64,000 nucleotides of DNA from Sternotherus odoratus (Eukaryota > Chordata > Testudines > Kinosternidae). The stretch is taken from NCBI GenBank assembly GCA_032164245.1, contig JAVMKO010000004.1, positions 33,519,626 to 33,583,625 of the forward strand, in the 5' to 3' direction. The translations under genes were made by a program, and so were the position numbers. The notes beneath the pieces are model-generated. The model searched no databases. It was not told where the DNA came from and saw only the letters and a program-made list of their open reading frames with translations. Shown one piece after another: positions 31,880-42,416 of this stretch. Position 1 is the first letter of the stretch; each line of letters starts with the position of its first letter.

Positions 31880-33672
31880 GTGAGAACCCCTTTGCACAAC
31901 TCCACATCCCCGACTCAAAATCATTGTAAATTAATGATCCAGTGTTCTTTTTCTGGATCTGCAGACACACTCGCTATTTAGGCCCAAGACATTTCCAGAT
32001 GCTCCTCAGACACTTCCAGAAGGAGATCCCCTCTGTCCCAAGCCACACAGGGTGAGAAAAGTACTGAACCTATTCTCCTCAAAAGCCACAATCTCCAGAT
32101 CTCCCCTTGACAACTATTACACCAGGCAGTCTTCATACAAAGTGAAAAGGAATTAACTGATTATGGGCAGTAAGGAATGAATTGACAAGAAATCCTAAAT
32201 CAAGGTGACACGGTGTACTGCCTGGATTGACTTTGTCCAAAACCGCCACAGGACACCCCCTTTTGGAACTCACCAGCAACAGCATCTCCGGTCTCCAAAA
32301 GTTCAGCGGGTGAGTAGAAAGCTGGAGACTTGGCTGCAGAATTCCAAGCACCTTGGAACCGCTGATCGAAGGGCCAGAACTCTGGACACAGTCTCATGGG
32401 GGGCACCATAAATAGTAGCTGATGAGACATGTACCCTGGTTACAGGGTGCTCACTCAGGGCAGCTGGCGGCACTTGGCCTAGTGCCAAGAGCCTGGAGGG
32501 CAAAGACCTGATCCCTGATTACAGGGCGGTCGCTCGCAGCAGGCTTCGAAGACAGCACAAGGCCAAGAGACCCTAACGGCCTCGGAGACGCAAACCCTGG
32601 TTACAGGGCGGTCAAGCTGCCCATGTTACTGAAATGAGGTTAATCCCCCAGATTTCAAAAGCCAGATGCAACCTGTACCCCGATTACAGGGTGGTCGCCG
32701 GCATTAGCCCAATAGCAGAGACCCTAACCTGAATTACAGGAAGGTCAAGCTGTCAAAGTAGCAAAGTCCCACTCTCGAGAGACTTGTGACATGTCCCCTG
32801 ATTACAGGGTTGTCACGCTGACTAGTGGGGCAGAGCACGGCGTAAAGCCAAATGAGCAAAGAGGGCAGAGACCTGGACCCTAGTTACAGGGCGGTCACAT
32901 TGCTCAATTTACAAAGAACTCAATGCTCCTCCAAAGATAGGGGGAAGTGACTTGCACCCTGATTACAGGGCAGTCACCCTCACTAGCCAGCTAACAGAGA
33001 CCCAAACGGCCTCGGAGACGCAACCCCTGGTGACAGGGAGGTCAAGCTGCCCATGTTACTGAAATGACGCCAATCCCCCAGATTTCAAAAGCCAGATGCA
33101 ACACGTACCCCGATTACAGGGTGGTCGCTGGCATCAGCCAAAGAGCAGAGACCCTAACCTGAATTACAGGAAGGTCAAGCTGTCAAAGTACCAACAAGCT
33201 CGGGATGTCCCATTCTAGAGAGCCTTGTGACATGTACCCTGTTTACAGGGTTGTCACGCTGACAAGTGGGGCAGAGCATGGCATAATGCCAGATGAGCAA
33301 GTGGGCAGAGACCCAGACCCTAGTTACAGGGTGGTCACCTTGCTCAGTTTAACAAAGAGCTCAATGCCCCTCCAAGGATAGGGGGAGGTGACTTGCACCC
33401 TGATTACAGGGCAGTCACTCACTCGAGCCAGCCAGCGGAGCAGTGTGTCAAAAGGACACAATGGCACAGACCGGGACCCAGCTTAGAGGGCGGTCATGCC
33501 CCTCATGGTATTCAAAGGCTCCAGATTCCCATACAGTCTAATAAGATGACCTGAGGCCTGATTACAGGGAGGTTACTGTGCCCAGAGTCCCTTTCCTTTT
33601 TCCTCCATCTTCCTTTCTCTTCTGTGGGCGTGGCATTCCTGACACTTCTTTCTTGTCCGCTTGTGCTTCAAG

Positions 33673-33710
33673 ATGCTTGTAAAGAGAGAGGGGGCGCAAG
33701 GCGTGTGTCA
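33673..33710 (+). other. Exon-1-like block, unit U1 as model
   Basis: ATG with A at -3 (TTCAAGATGC) opens MLVKREGAQGVC, then two bases and donor-like GTGAGA at 33711. Without splicing the frame meets TGA at once. It follows a pyrimidine-rich stretch (33586-33621) that looks like a 5'TOP/initiator tract. Same block in every unit. Real exon status is inference. Confidence 0.3.
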
Positions 33711-33801
33711 GTGAGAACCCCGACTCAAACACAGTGTAAACTACTGATACAGTGTTCTTTTCCACATCTGCACACACCCTGGCTATTTCGGTCCAAGACA
33801 G

Positions 33802-33860
33802 TTCGAGGTGCTCCTCAGAAACATCCACAAGGATATCCCCCTCCTCCCAAGCCACACTGG
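33802..33860 (+). other. Exon-2-like block, unit U1 as model
   Basis: Preceded by CGGTCCAAGACAG and followed by GTGAGA at 33861. The 91-base gap from block 1 is a possible small intron with a weak pyrimidine tract (TTCTTTTCCAC lies well upstream). In the joined frame it reads SRCSSETSTRISPSSQATLG with no stop. The edge unit gives a similar peptide (KCSSDTSRRRSPLSQATQG) in the same frame, using an acceptor shifted to TTTCCAG. Confidence 0.25.
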
Positions 33861-34001
33861 GTGAGAAAAGTACTGACCCCATTCTCCCCAAAAGCCACAA
33901 TCTCCAAAGGAATGAACTGATGAAGGGCAGTAAGACAAGAAATCCTAAATCAATGTGACACGGTGTACTGCCTGGATTGACTTTGTCCAAAACCGCCACA
34001 G

Positions 34002-34059
34002 GACACCCCCTTTTGGAACTCACCAGCAACAGCATCTCCGGTCTCCAAAAGTTCAGCGG
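34002..34059 (+). other. Exon-3-like block, unit U1 as model
   Basis: Preceded by AAACCGCCACAG and followed by GTGAGTAGAAAG at 34060, a strong donor match. In the joined frame it reads HPLLELTSNSISGLQKFSG with no stop. Type B units change CCCCTT to CCAATT, which is Leu to Ile in this frame. After this donor the sub-repeat tail begins, so it would be intronic or downstream. Confidence 0.3.
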
Positions 34060-34181
34060 GTGAGTAGAAAGCTGGAGACTTGGCTGCAGAATTCCAAGCA
34101 CCTTGGAACCGCTGATCGAAGGGCCAGAACTCTGGACACAGTCTCATGGGGGGCACCATAAATAGTAGCTGATGAGACATG

Positions 34182-35335
34182 TACCCTGGTTACAGGGTGC
34201 TCACTCAGGGCAGCTGGCGGCACTTGGCCTAGTGCCAAGAGCCTGGAGGGCAAAGACCTGATCCCTGATTACGGGGCGGTCGCTCGCAGCAGGCTTCGAA
34301 GACAGCACAAGGCCAAGAGACCCTAACGGCCTCGGAGACGCAAACCCTGGTTACAGGGCGGTCAAGCTGCCCATGTTACTGAAATGAGGTTAATCCCCCA
34401 GATTTCAAAAGCCAGATGCAACCTGTACCCCGATTACAGGGTGGTCGCCGGCATTAGCCCAATAGCAGAGACCCTAACCTGAATTACAGGAAGGTCAAGC
34501 TGTCAAAGTAGCAAAGTCCCACTCTCGAGAGACTTGTGACATGTCCCCTGATTACAGGGTTGTCACCCTGCTGACTAGTGGGGCAGAGCACGGCGTAAAG
34601 CCAAATGAGCAAAGAGGGCAGAGACCCGGACCCTAGTTACAGGGCGGTCACATTGCTCAACTTACAAAGAACTCCATGCCCCTCCAAAGATAGGGGGAAG
34701 TGACTTGCACCCTGATTACAGGGCAGTCACCCTCACTAGCCAGCTAACAGAGACCCAAACGGCCTCGGAGACGCAACCCCTGGTGACAGGGAGGTCAAGC
34801 TGCCCATGTTACTGAAATGACGCCAATCCCCCAGATTTCAAAAGCCAGATGCAACCCGTACCCCGATTACAGGGTGGTCACTGGCATCAGCCAAAAGGCA
34901 GAGACCCTAACCTGAATTACAGGAAGGTCAAGCTGTCAAAGTACCAACAAGCTCGGGATGTCCCATTCTAGAGAGCCTTGTGACATGTACCCTGTTTACA
35001 GGGTTGTCACGCTGACGAGTGGGGCAGAGCATGGCATAATGCCAGATGAGCAAGTGGGCAGAGACCCAGACCCTAGTTACAGGGTGGTCACCTTGGTCAG
35101 TTTATCAAAGAGCTCAATGCCCCTCCAAGGATAGGGGGAGGTGACTTGCACCCTGATTACAGGGCAGTCACTCACTCGAGCCAGCCAGCGGAGCAGTGTG
35201 TCAAAAGGACACAATGGCACAGACCGGGACCCAGCTTACAGGGCGGTCATGCCCCTCATGGTGTTCAAAGGCTCCAGATTCCCATACAGTCTAATAAGAT
35301 GACCTGAGGCCTGATTACAGGGAGGTTACTGTGCC
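34182..35335 (+). repeat. Sub-repeat tail of a unit, 16 dyad cores (U1 model)
   Basis: Cores start near 34182, 34262, 34343, 34427, 34476, 34542, 34630, 34709, 34776, 34859, 34910, 34988, 35070, 35149, 35230 and 35310. Spacings are 49-88 bases, most near 80. Each matches RCCCTGATTACAGGGYGGTCA with few changes (for example ACCCTAGTTACAGGGCGGTC, CCCTGAATTACAGGAAGG in part). The first 16 bases are a dyad, ACCCTG-ATTA-CAGGGT. Sequence between cores is much less alike, so the core is the conserved part. Confidence 0.9.
34328..35193 (+). repeat. Internal 433-bp block duplication within the tail
   Basis: The block beginning GGCCTCGGAGACGCAA starts at 34328 and again at 34761. Both copies then run through the same order of sub-repeats (CATGTTACTGAAATGA, CCAGATTTCAAAAGCCAGAT, GGAAGGTCAAGCTGTCAAAG, and so on) for about 430 bases each, with moderate divergence. 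Every unit has this duplication, so it predates the spread of the 1.76-kb unit. Confidence 0.9.
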
Positions 35336-35376
35336 GAGAGTCCCTTTCTTTTTTCCTCCATCTTCCTTTCTCTTCT

Positions 35377-37138
35377 GTGGGTGTGGCATTCCTGACACTT
35401 CTTTCTTGTCCGCTTGTGCTTCAAGATGCTTGTAAAGAGAGAGGGGGCACAAGGCGTGTGTCAGTGAGAACCCCGACTCAAACACAGTGTAAACTACTGA
35501 TACAGTGTTCTTTTCCACATCTGCACACACCCTGGCTATTTCGGTCCAAGACAGTTCGAGGTGCTCCTCAGAAACATCCACAAGGATATCCCCCTCCTCC
35601 CAAGCCACACTGGGTGAGAAAAGTACTGACCCCATTCTCCCCAAAAGCCACAATCTCCAAAGGAATGAACTGATGAAGGGCAGTAAGGAATGAATTGACA
35701 AGAAATCCTAAATCAATGTGACACGGTGTACTGCTTGGATTGACTTTGTCCAATTCCGCCACAGGACACCCAATTTTGGAACTCACCAGCAACAGCATCT
35801 CCGGTCTCCAAAAGTTCAGCGGGTGAGTAGAAAGCTGGAGACTTGGCTGCAGAATTCCAAGCACCTTGGAACCGCTGATCGAAGGGCCAGAACTCTGGAC
35901 ACAGTCTCATGGGGGCACCATAAATAGTAGCTGATGAGACATGTACCCTGGTTACAGGGTGCTCACTCAGGGCAGCTGGCGGCACTTGGCCTAGTGCCAA
36001 GAGCCTGGAGGGCAAAGACCTGATCCCTGATTACGGGGCGGTCGCTCGCAGCAGGCTTCGAAGACAGCACAAGGCCAAGAGACCCTAACGGCCTCGGAGA
36101 CGCAAACCCTGGTTACAGGGCGGTCAAGCTGCCCATGTTACTGAAATGAGGTTAATCCCCCAGATTTCAAAAGCCAGATGCAACCTGTACCCCGATTACA
36201 GGGTGGTCGCCGGCATTAGCCCAATAGCAGAGACCCTAACCTGAATTACAGGAAGGTCAAGCTGTCAAAGTAGCAAAGTCCCACTCTCGAGAGACTTGTG
36301 ACATGTCCCCTGATTACAGGGTTGTCACCCTGCTGACTAGTGGGGCAGAGCACGGCGTAAAGCCAAATGAGCAAAGAGGGCAGAGACCCGGACCCTAGTT
36401 ACAGGGCGGTCACATTGCTCAACTTACAAAGAACTCCATGCCCCTCCAAAGATAGGGGGAAGTGACTTGCACCCTGATTACAGGGCAGTCACCCTCACTA
36501 GCCAGCTAACAGAGACCCAAACGGCCTCGGAGACGCAACCCCTGGTGACAGGGAGGTCAAGCTGCCCATGTTACTGAAATGACGCCAATCCCCCAGATTT
36601 CAAAAGCCAGATGCAACACGTACCCTGATTACAGGGTGGTCGCTGGCATCAGCCAAAGAGCAGAGACCCTAACCTGAATTACAGGAAGGTCAAGCTGTCA
36701 AAGTACCAACAAGCTCGGGATGTCCCATTCTAGAGAGCCTTGTGACATGTACCCTGTTTACAGGGTTGTCACGCTGACGAGTGGGGCAGAGCATGGCATA
36801 ATGCCAGATGAGCAAGTGGGCAGAGACCCAGACCCTAGTTACAGGGTGGTCACCTTGCTCAGTTTAACAAAGAGCTCAATGCCCCTCCAAGGATAGGGGG
36901 AGGTGACTTGCACCCTGATTACAGGGCAGTCACTCACTCGAGCCAGCCAGCGGAGCAGTGTGTCAAAAGGACACAATGGCACAGACCGGGACCCAGCTTA
37001 CAGGGCGGTCATGCCCCTCATGGTATTCAAAGGCTCCAGATTCCCATACAGTCTAATAAGATGACCTGAGGCCTGATTACAGGGAGGTTACTGTGCCCAG
37101 AGTCCCTTTCCTTTTTCCTCCATCTTCCTTTCTCTTCT
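35377..37138 (+). repeat. Satellite unit U2 (1762 bp, type B)
   Basis: Head GCCGAGAGTCCC. Body TGCTTGGATTG, CCAATTCCGCC and five Gs in ATGGGGGCACC (type B), with the 10-base segment present. Uniquely GGGGGCACAAGGC where others have GGGGGCGCAAGGC. Confidence 0.95.
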
Positions 37139-38891
37139 GTGGGCGTGGCATTCCTGACACTTCTTTCTTGTCCGCTTGTGCTTCAAGATGCTTGTAAAGA
37201 GAGAGGGGGCGCAAGGCGTGTGTCAGTGAGAACCCCGACTCAAACACAGTGTAAACTACTGATACAGTGTTCTTTTCCACATCTGCACACACCCTGGCTA
37301 TTTCGGTCCAAGACAGTTCGAGGTGCTCCTCAGAAACATCCACAAGGATATCCCCCTCCTCCCAAGCCACACTGGGTGAGAAAAGTACTGACCCCATTCT
37401 CCCCAAAAGCCACAATCTCCAAAGGAATGAACTGATGAAGGGCACTAAGACAAGAAATCCTAAATCAATGTGACACGGTGTACTGCCTGGATTGACTTTG
37501 TCCAAAACCGCCACAGGACACCCCCTTTTGGAACTCACCAGCAACAGCATCTCCGGTCTCCAAAAGTTCAGCGGGTGAGTAGAAAGCTGGAGACTTGGCT
37601 GCAGAATTCCAAGCACCTTGGAACCGCTGATCGAAGGGCCAGAACTCTGGACACAGTCTCATGGGGGGCACCATAAATAGTAGCTGATGAGACATGTACC
37701 CTGGTTACAGGGTGCTCACTCAGGGCAGCTGGCGGCACTTGGCCTAGTGCCAAGAGCCTGGAGGGCAAAGACCTGATCCCTGATTACGGGGCGGTCGCTC
37801 GCAGCAGGCTTCGAAGACAGCACAAGGCCAAGAGACCCTAACGGCCTCGGAGACGCAAACCCTGGTTACAGGGCGGTCAAGCTGCCCATGTTACTGAAAT
37901 GAGGTTAATCCCCCAGATTTCAAAAGCCAGATGCAACCTGTACCCCGATTACAGGGTGGTCGCCGGCATTAGCCCAATAGCAGAGACCCTAACCTGAATT
38001 ACAGGAAGGTCAAGCTGTCAAAGTAGCAAAGTCCCACTCTCGAGAGACTTGTGACATGTCCCCTGATTACAGGGTTGTCACCCTGCTGACTAGTGGGGCA
38101 GAGCACGGCGTAAAGCCAAATGAGCAAAGAGGGCAGAGACCCGGACCCTAGTTACAGGGCGGTCACATTGCTCAACTTACAAAGAACTCCATGCCCCTCC
38201 AAAGATAGGGGGAAGTGACTTGCACCCTGATTACAGGGCAGTCACCCTCACTAGCCAGCTAACAGAGACCCAAACGGCCTCGGAGACGCAACCCCTGGTG
38301 ACAGGGAGGTCAAGCTGCCCATGTTACTGAAATGACGCCAATCCCCCAGATTTCAAAAGCCAGATGCAACACGTACCCTGATTACAGGGTGGTCGCTGGC
38401 ATCAGTCAAAGAGCAGAGACCCTAACCTGAATTACAGGAAGGTCAAGCTGTCAAAGTACCAACAAGCTCGGGATGTCCCATTCTAGTGAGCCTTGTGACA
38501 TGTACCCTGTTTACAGGGTTGTCACGCTGACGAGTGGGGCAGAGCATGGCATAAGGCCAGATGAGCAAGTGGGCAGAGACCCAGACCCTAGTTACAGGGT
38601 GGTCACCTTGCTCAGTTTAACAAAGAGCTCAATGCCCCTCCAAGGATAGGGGGAGGTGACTTGCACCCTGATTACAGGGCAGTCACTCACTCGAGCCAGC
38701 CAGCGGAGCAGTGTGTCAAAAGGACACAATGGCACAGACCGGGACCCAGCTTAGAGGGCGGTCATGCCCCTCATGGTATTCAAAGGCTCCAGATTCCCAT
38801 ACAGTCTAATAAGATGACCTGAGGCCTGATTACAGGGAGGTTACTGTGCCCAGAGTCCCTTTCCTTTTTCCTCCATCTTCCTTTCTCTTCT
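37139..38891 (+). repeat. Satellite unit U3 (1753 bp, type A, deletion)
   Basis: Type A with the deletion. It reads GGGCACTAAGAC, shared only with U8. It also has TTCTAGTGAGCC, ATAAGGCCAG and CAGCTTAGAGGG, a combination shared with U12 nine units away. Confidence 0.95.
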
Positions 38892-40654
38892 GTGGGCGTG
38901 GCATTCCTGACACTTCTTTCTTGTCCGCTTGTGCTTCAAGATGCTTGTAAAGAGAGAGGGGGCGCAAGGCGTGTGTCAGTGAGAACCCCGACTCAAACAC
39001 AGTGTAAACTACTGATACAGTGTTCTTTTCCACATCTGCACACACCCTGGCTATTTCGGTCCAAGACAGTTCGAGGTGCTCCTCAGAAACATCCACAAGG
39101 ATATCCCCCTCCTCCCAAGCCACACTGGGTGAGAAAAGTACTGACCCCATTCTCCCCAAAAGCCACAATCTCCAAAGGAATGAAATGATGAAGGGCAGTA
39201 AGGAATGAATTGACAAGAAATCCTAAATCAATGTGACACGGTGTACTGCCTGGATTGACTTTGTCCAAAACCGTCACAGGACACCCCCTTTTGGAACTCA
39301 CCAGCAACAGCATCTCCGGTCTCCAAAAGTTCAGCGGGTGAGTAGAAAGCTGGAGACTTGGCTGCAGAATTCCAAGCACCTTGGAACCGCTGATCGAAGG
39401 GCCAGAACTCTGGACACAGTCTCATGGGGGGCACCATAAATAGTAGCTGATGAGACATGTACCCTGGTTACAGGGTGCTCACTCAGGGCAGCTGGCGGCA
39501 CTTGGCCTAGTGCCAAGAGCCTGGAGGGCAAAGACCTGATCCCTGATTACGGGGCGGTCGCTCGCAGCAGGCTTCGAAGACAGCACAAGGCCAAGAGACC
39601 CTAACGGCCTCGGAGACGCAAACCCTGGTTACAGGGCGGTCAAGCTGCCCATGTTACTGAAATGAGGTTAATCCCCCAGATTTCAAAAGCCAGATGCAAC
39701 CTGTACCCCGATTACAGGGTGGTCGCCGGCATTAGCCCAATAGCAGAGACCCTAACCTGAATTACAGGAAGGTCAAGCTGTCAAAGTAGCAAAGTCCCAC
39801 TCTCGAGAGACTTGTGACATGTCCCCTGATTACAGGGTTGTCACCCTGCTGACTAGTGGGGCAGAGCACGGCGTAAAGCCAAATGAGCAAAGAGGGCAGA
39901 GACCTGGACCCTAGTTACAGGGCGGTCACATTGCTCAACTTACAAAGAACTCCATGCCCCTCCAAAGATAGGGGGAAGTGACTTGCACCCTGATTACAGG
40001 GCAGTCACCCTCACTAGCCAGCTAACAGAGACCCAAACGGCCTCGGAGACGCAACCCCTGGTGACAGGGAGGTCAAGCTGCCCATGTTACTGAAATGGCG
40101 CCAATCCCCCAGATTTCAAAAGCCAGATGCAACCCGTACCCCGATTACAGGGTGGTCGCTGGCATCAGCCAAAAGGCAGAGACCCTAACCTGAATTACAG
40201 GAAGGTCAAGCTGTCAAAGTACCAACAAGCTCGGGATGTCCCATTCTGGAGAGCCTTGTGACATGTATCCTGTTTACAGGGTTGTCACACTGACGAGTGG
40301 GGCAGAGCATGGCATAATGCCAGATGAGCAAGTGGGCAGAGACCCAGACCCTAGTTACAGGGTGGTCACCTTGCTCAGTTTAACAAAGAGCTCAATGCCC
40401 CTCCAAGGATAGGGGGAGGTGACTTGCACCCTGATTACAGGGCAGTCACTCACTCGAGCCAGCCAGCGGAGCAGTGTGTCAAAAGGACACAATGGCACAG
40501 ACCGGGACCCAGCTTACAGGGCGGTCATGCCCCTCATGGTATTCAAAGGCTCCAGATTCCCATGCAGTCTAATAAGATGACCTGAGGCCTGATTACAGGG
40601 AGGTTACTGTGCCGAGAGTCCCTTTCTATTTTCCTCCATCTTCCTTTCTCTTCT
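38892..40654 (+). repeat. Satellite unit U4 (1763 bp, type A)
   Basis: Type A without the deletion. It has GAATGAAATGATG at the end of the second head block, ACCGTCACAGG at the block-3 acceptor, and CATGTATCCTG (shared with U8). Confidence 0.95.
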
Positions 40655-42416
40655 GTGGGCGTGGCATTCCTGACACTTCTTTCTTGTCCGCTTGTGCTTC
40701 AAGATGCTTGTAAAGAGAGAGGGGGCGCAAGGCGTGTGTCAGTGAGAACCCCGACTCAAACACAGTGTAAACTACTGATACAGTGTTCTTTTCCACATCT
40801 GCACACACCCTGGCTATTTCGGTCCAAGACAGTTCGAGGTGCTCCTCAGAAACATCCACAAGGATATCCCCCTCCTCCCAAGCCACACTGGGTGAGAAAA
40901 GTACTGACCCCATTCTCCCCAAAAGCCACAATCTCCAAAGGAATGAACTGATGAAGGGCAGTAAGGAATGAATTGACAAGAAATCCTAAATCAATGTGAC
41001 ACGGTGTACTGCTTGGATTGACTTTGTCCAATTCCGCCACAGGACACCCAATTTTGGAACTCACCAGCAACAGCATCTCCGGTCTCCAAAAGTTCAGCGG
41101 GTGAGTAGAAAGCTGGAGACTTGGCTGCAGAATTCCAAGCACCTTGGAACCGCTGATCGAAGGGCCAGAACTCTGGACACAGTCTCATGGGGGCACCATA
41201 AATAGTAGCTGATGAGACATGTACCCTGGTTACAGGGTGCTCACTCAGGGCAGCTGGCGGCACTTGGCCTAGTGCCAAGAGCCTGGAGGGCAAAGACCTG
41301 ATCCCTGATTACGGGGCGGTCGCTCGCAGCAGGCTTCGAAGACAGCACAAGGCCAAGAGACCCTAACGGCCTCGGAGACGCAAACCCTGGTTACAGGGCG
41401 GTCAAGCTGCCCATGTTACTGAAATGAGGTTAATCCCCCAGATTTCAAAAGCCAGATGCAACCTGTACCCCGATTACAGGGTGGTCGCCGGCATTAGCCC
41501 AATAGCAGAGACCCTAACCTGAATTACAGGAAGGTCAAGCTGTCAAAGTAGCAAAGTCCCATTCTCGAGAGACTTGTGACATGTCCCCTGATTACAGGGT
41601 TGTCACCCTGCTGACTAGTGGGGCAGAGCACGGCGTAAAGCCAAATGAGCAAAGAGGGCAGAGACCCGGACCCTAGTTACAGGGCGGTCACATTGCTCAA
41701 CTTACAAAGAACTCCATGCCCCTCCAAAGATAGGGGGAAGTGACTTGCACCCTGATTACAGGGCAGTCACCCTCACTAGCCAGCTAACAGAGACCCAAAC
41801 GGCCTCGGAGACGCAACCCCTGGTGACAGGGAGGTCAAGCTGCCCATGTTACTGAAATGACGCCAATCCCCCAGATTTCAAAAGCCAGATGCAACACGTA
41901 CCCTGATTACAGGGTGGTCGCTGGCATCAGCCAAAGAGCAGAGACCCTAACCTGAATTACAGGAAGGTCAAGCTGTCAAAGTACCAACAAGCTCGGGATG
42001 TCCCATTCTAGAGAGCCTTGTGACATGTACCCTGTTTACAGGGTTGTCACGCTGACGAGTGGGGCAGAGCATGGCATAATGCCAGATGAGCAAGTGGGCA
42101 GAGACCCAGACCCTAGTTACAGGGTGGTCACCTTGCTCAGTTTAACAAAGAGCTCAATGCCCCTCCAAGGATAGGGGGAGGTGACTTGCACCCTGATTAC
42201 AGGGCAGTCACTCACTCGAGCCAGCCAGCGGAGCAGTGTGTCAAAAGGACACAATGGCACAGACCGGGACCCAGCTTACAGGGCGGTCATGCCCCTCATG
42301 GTATTCAAAGGCTCCAGATTCCCATACAGTCTAATAAGATGACCTGAGGCCTGATTACAGGGAGGTTACTGTGCCGAGAGTCCCTTTCTTTTTTCCTCCA
42401 TCTTCCTTTCTCTTCT
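40655..42416 (+). repeat. Satellite unit U5 (1762 bp, type B)
   Basis: Type B. Head reads GCCGAGAG with a private TTTCTATTTTCC. Carries CCCATTCTCGAGAG like U6, U7, U9, U11, U12 and U15. Confidence 0.95.

Larger units (their letters stand above)
31610..33623 (+). repeat. Edge unit U0: diverged head, core-like tail
   Basis: From 31610 to ~32150 the sequence aligns to the unit (end of tail, then head) with many substitutions and a few indels. From ~32200 on it is nearly identical to the core units. Its tail before the head has only about three sub-repeats (TGGTACAGGGCAGTCA, CTTACGGAGAAGTCAAGC, CTGATTACAAGAGGGT). It carries a ~48-bp segment (about 32098-32145) that the core units lack. It also keeps the intact core GATTACAGGGCGG at 32517 where core units read GATTACGGGGCGG. 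Confidence 0.85.
33624..35376 (+). repeat. Satellite unit U1 (1753 bp, type A, deletion)
   Basis: First complete unit. Head upstream reads GCCCAGAGTCCC. The body has CCAAAACCGCC and six Gs in ATGGGGGGCACC (type A). It lacks a 10-base segment (GAATGAATTG) before ACAAGAAATCC. Its second block has ACCCGTACCCCG with AAAAGGCAG. Confidence 0.95.

Noticed and set aside
33624..33920. Plus-strand 98-codon ORF present in every unit
   Set aside because: It begins at GTG, not a normal eukaryotic start. It crosses the splice-like sites and has no domain. Its conservation follows from the high identity of units.
33562..34101. Minus-strand 179-codon ORF repeated in several satellite units
   Set aside because: Open over its full length only in units with the 10-base deletion, broken into 98-128-codon pieces in others. 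No domain recognised, so it is most likely incidental.
34182..35335. CRISPR-like array (short conserved core, variable spacers)
   Set aside because: Vertebrate context, irregular spacing, spacers themselves repeated in every unit, and no cas genes.
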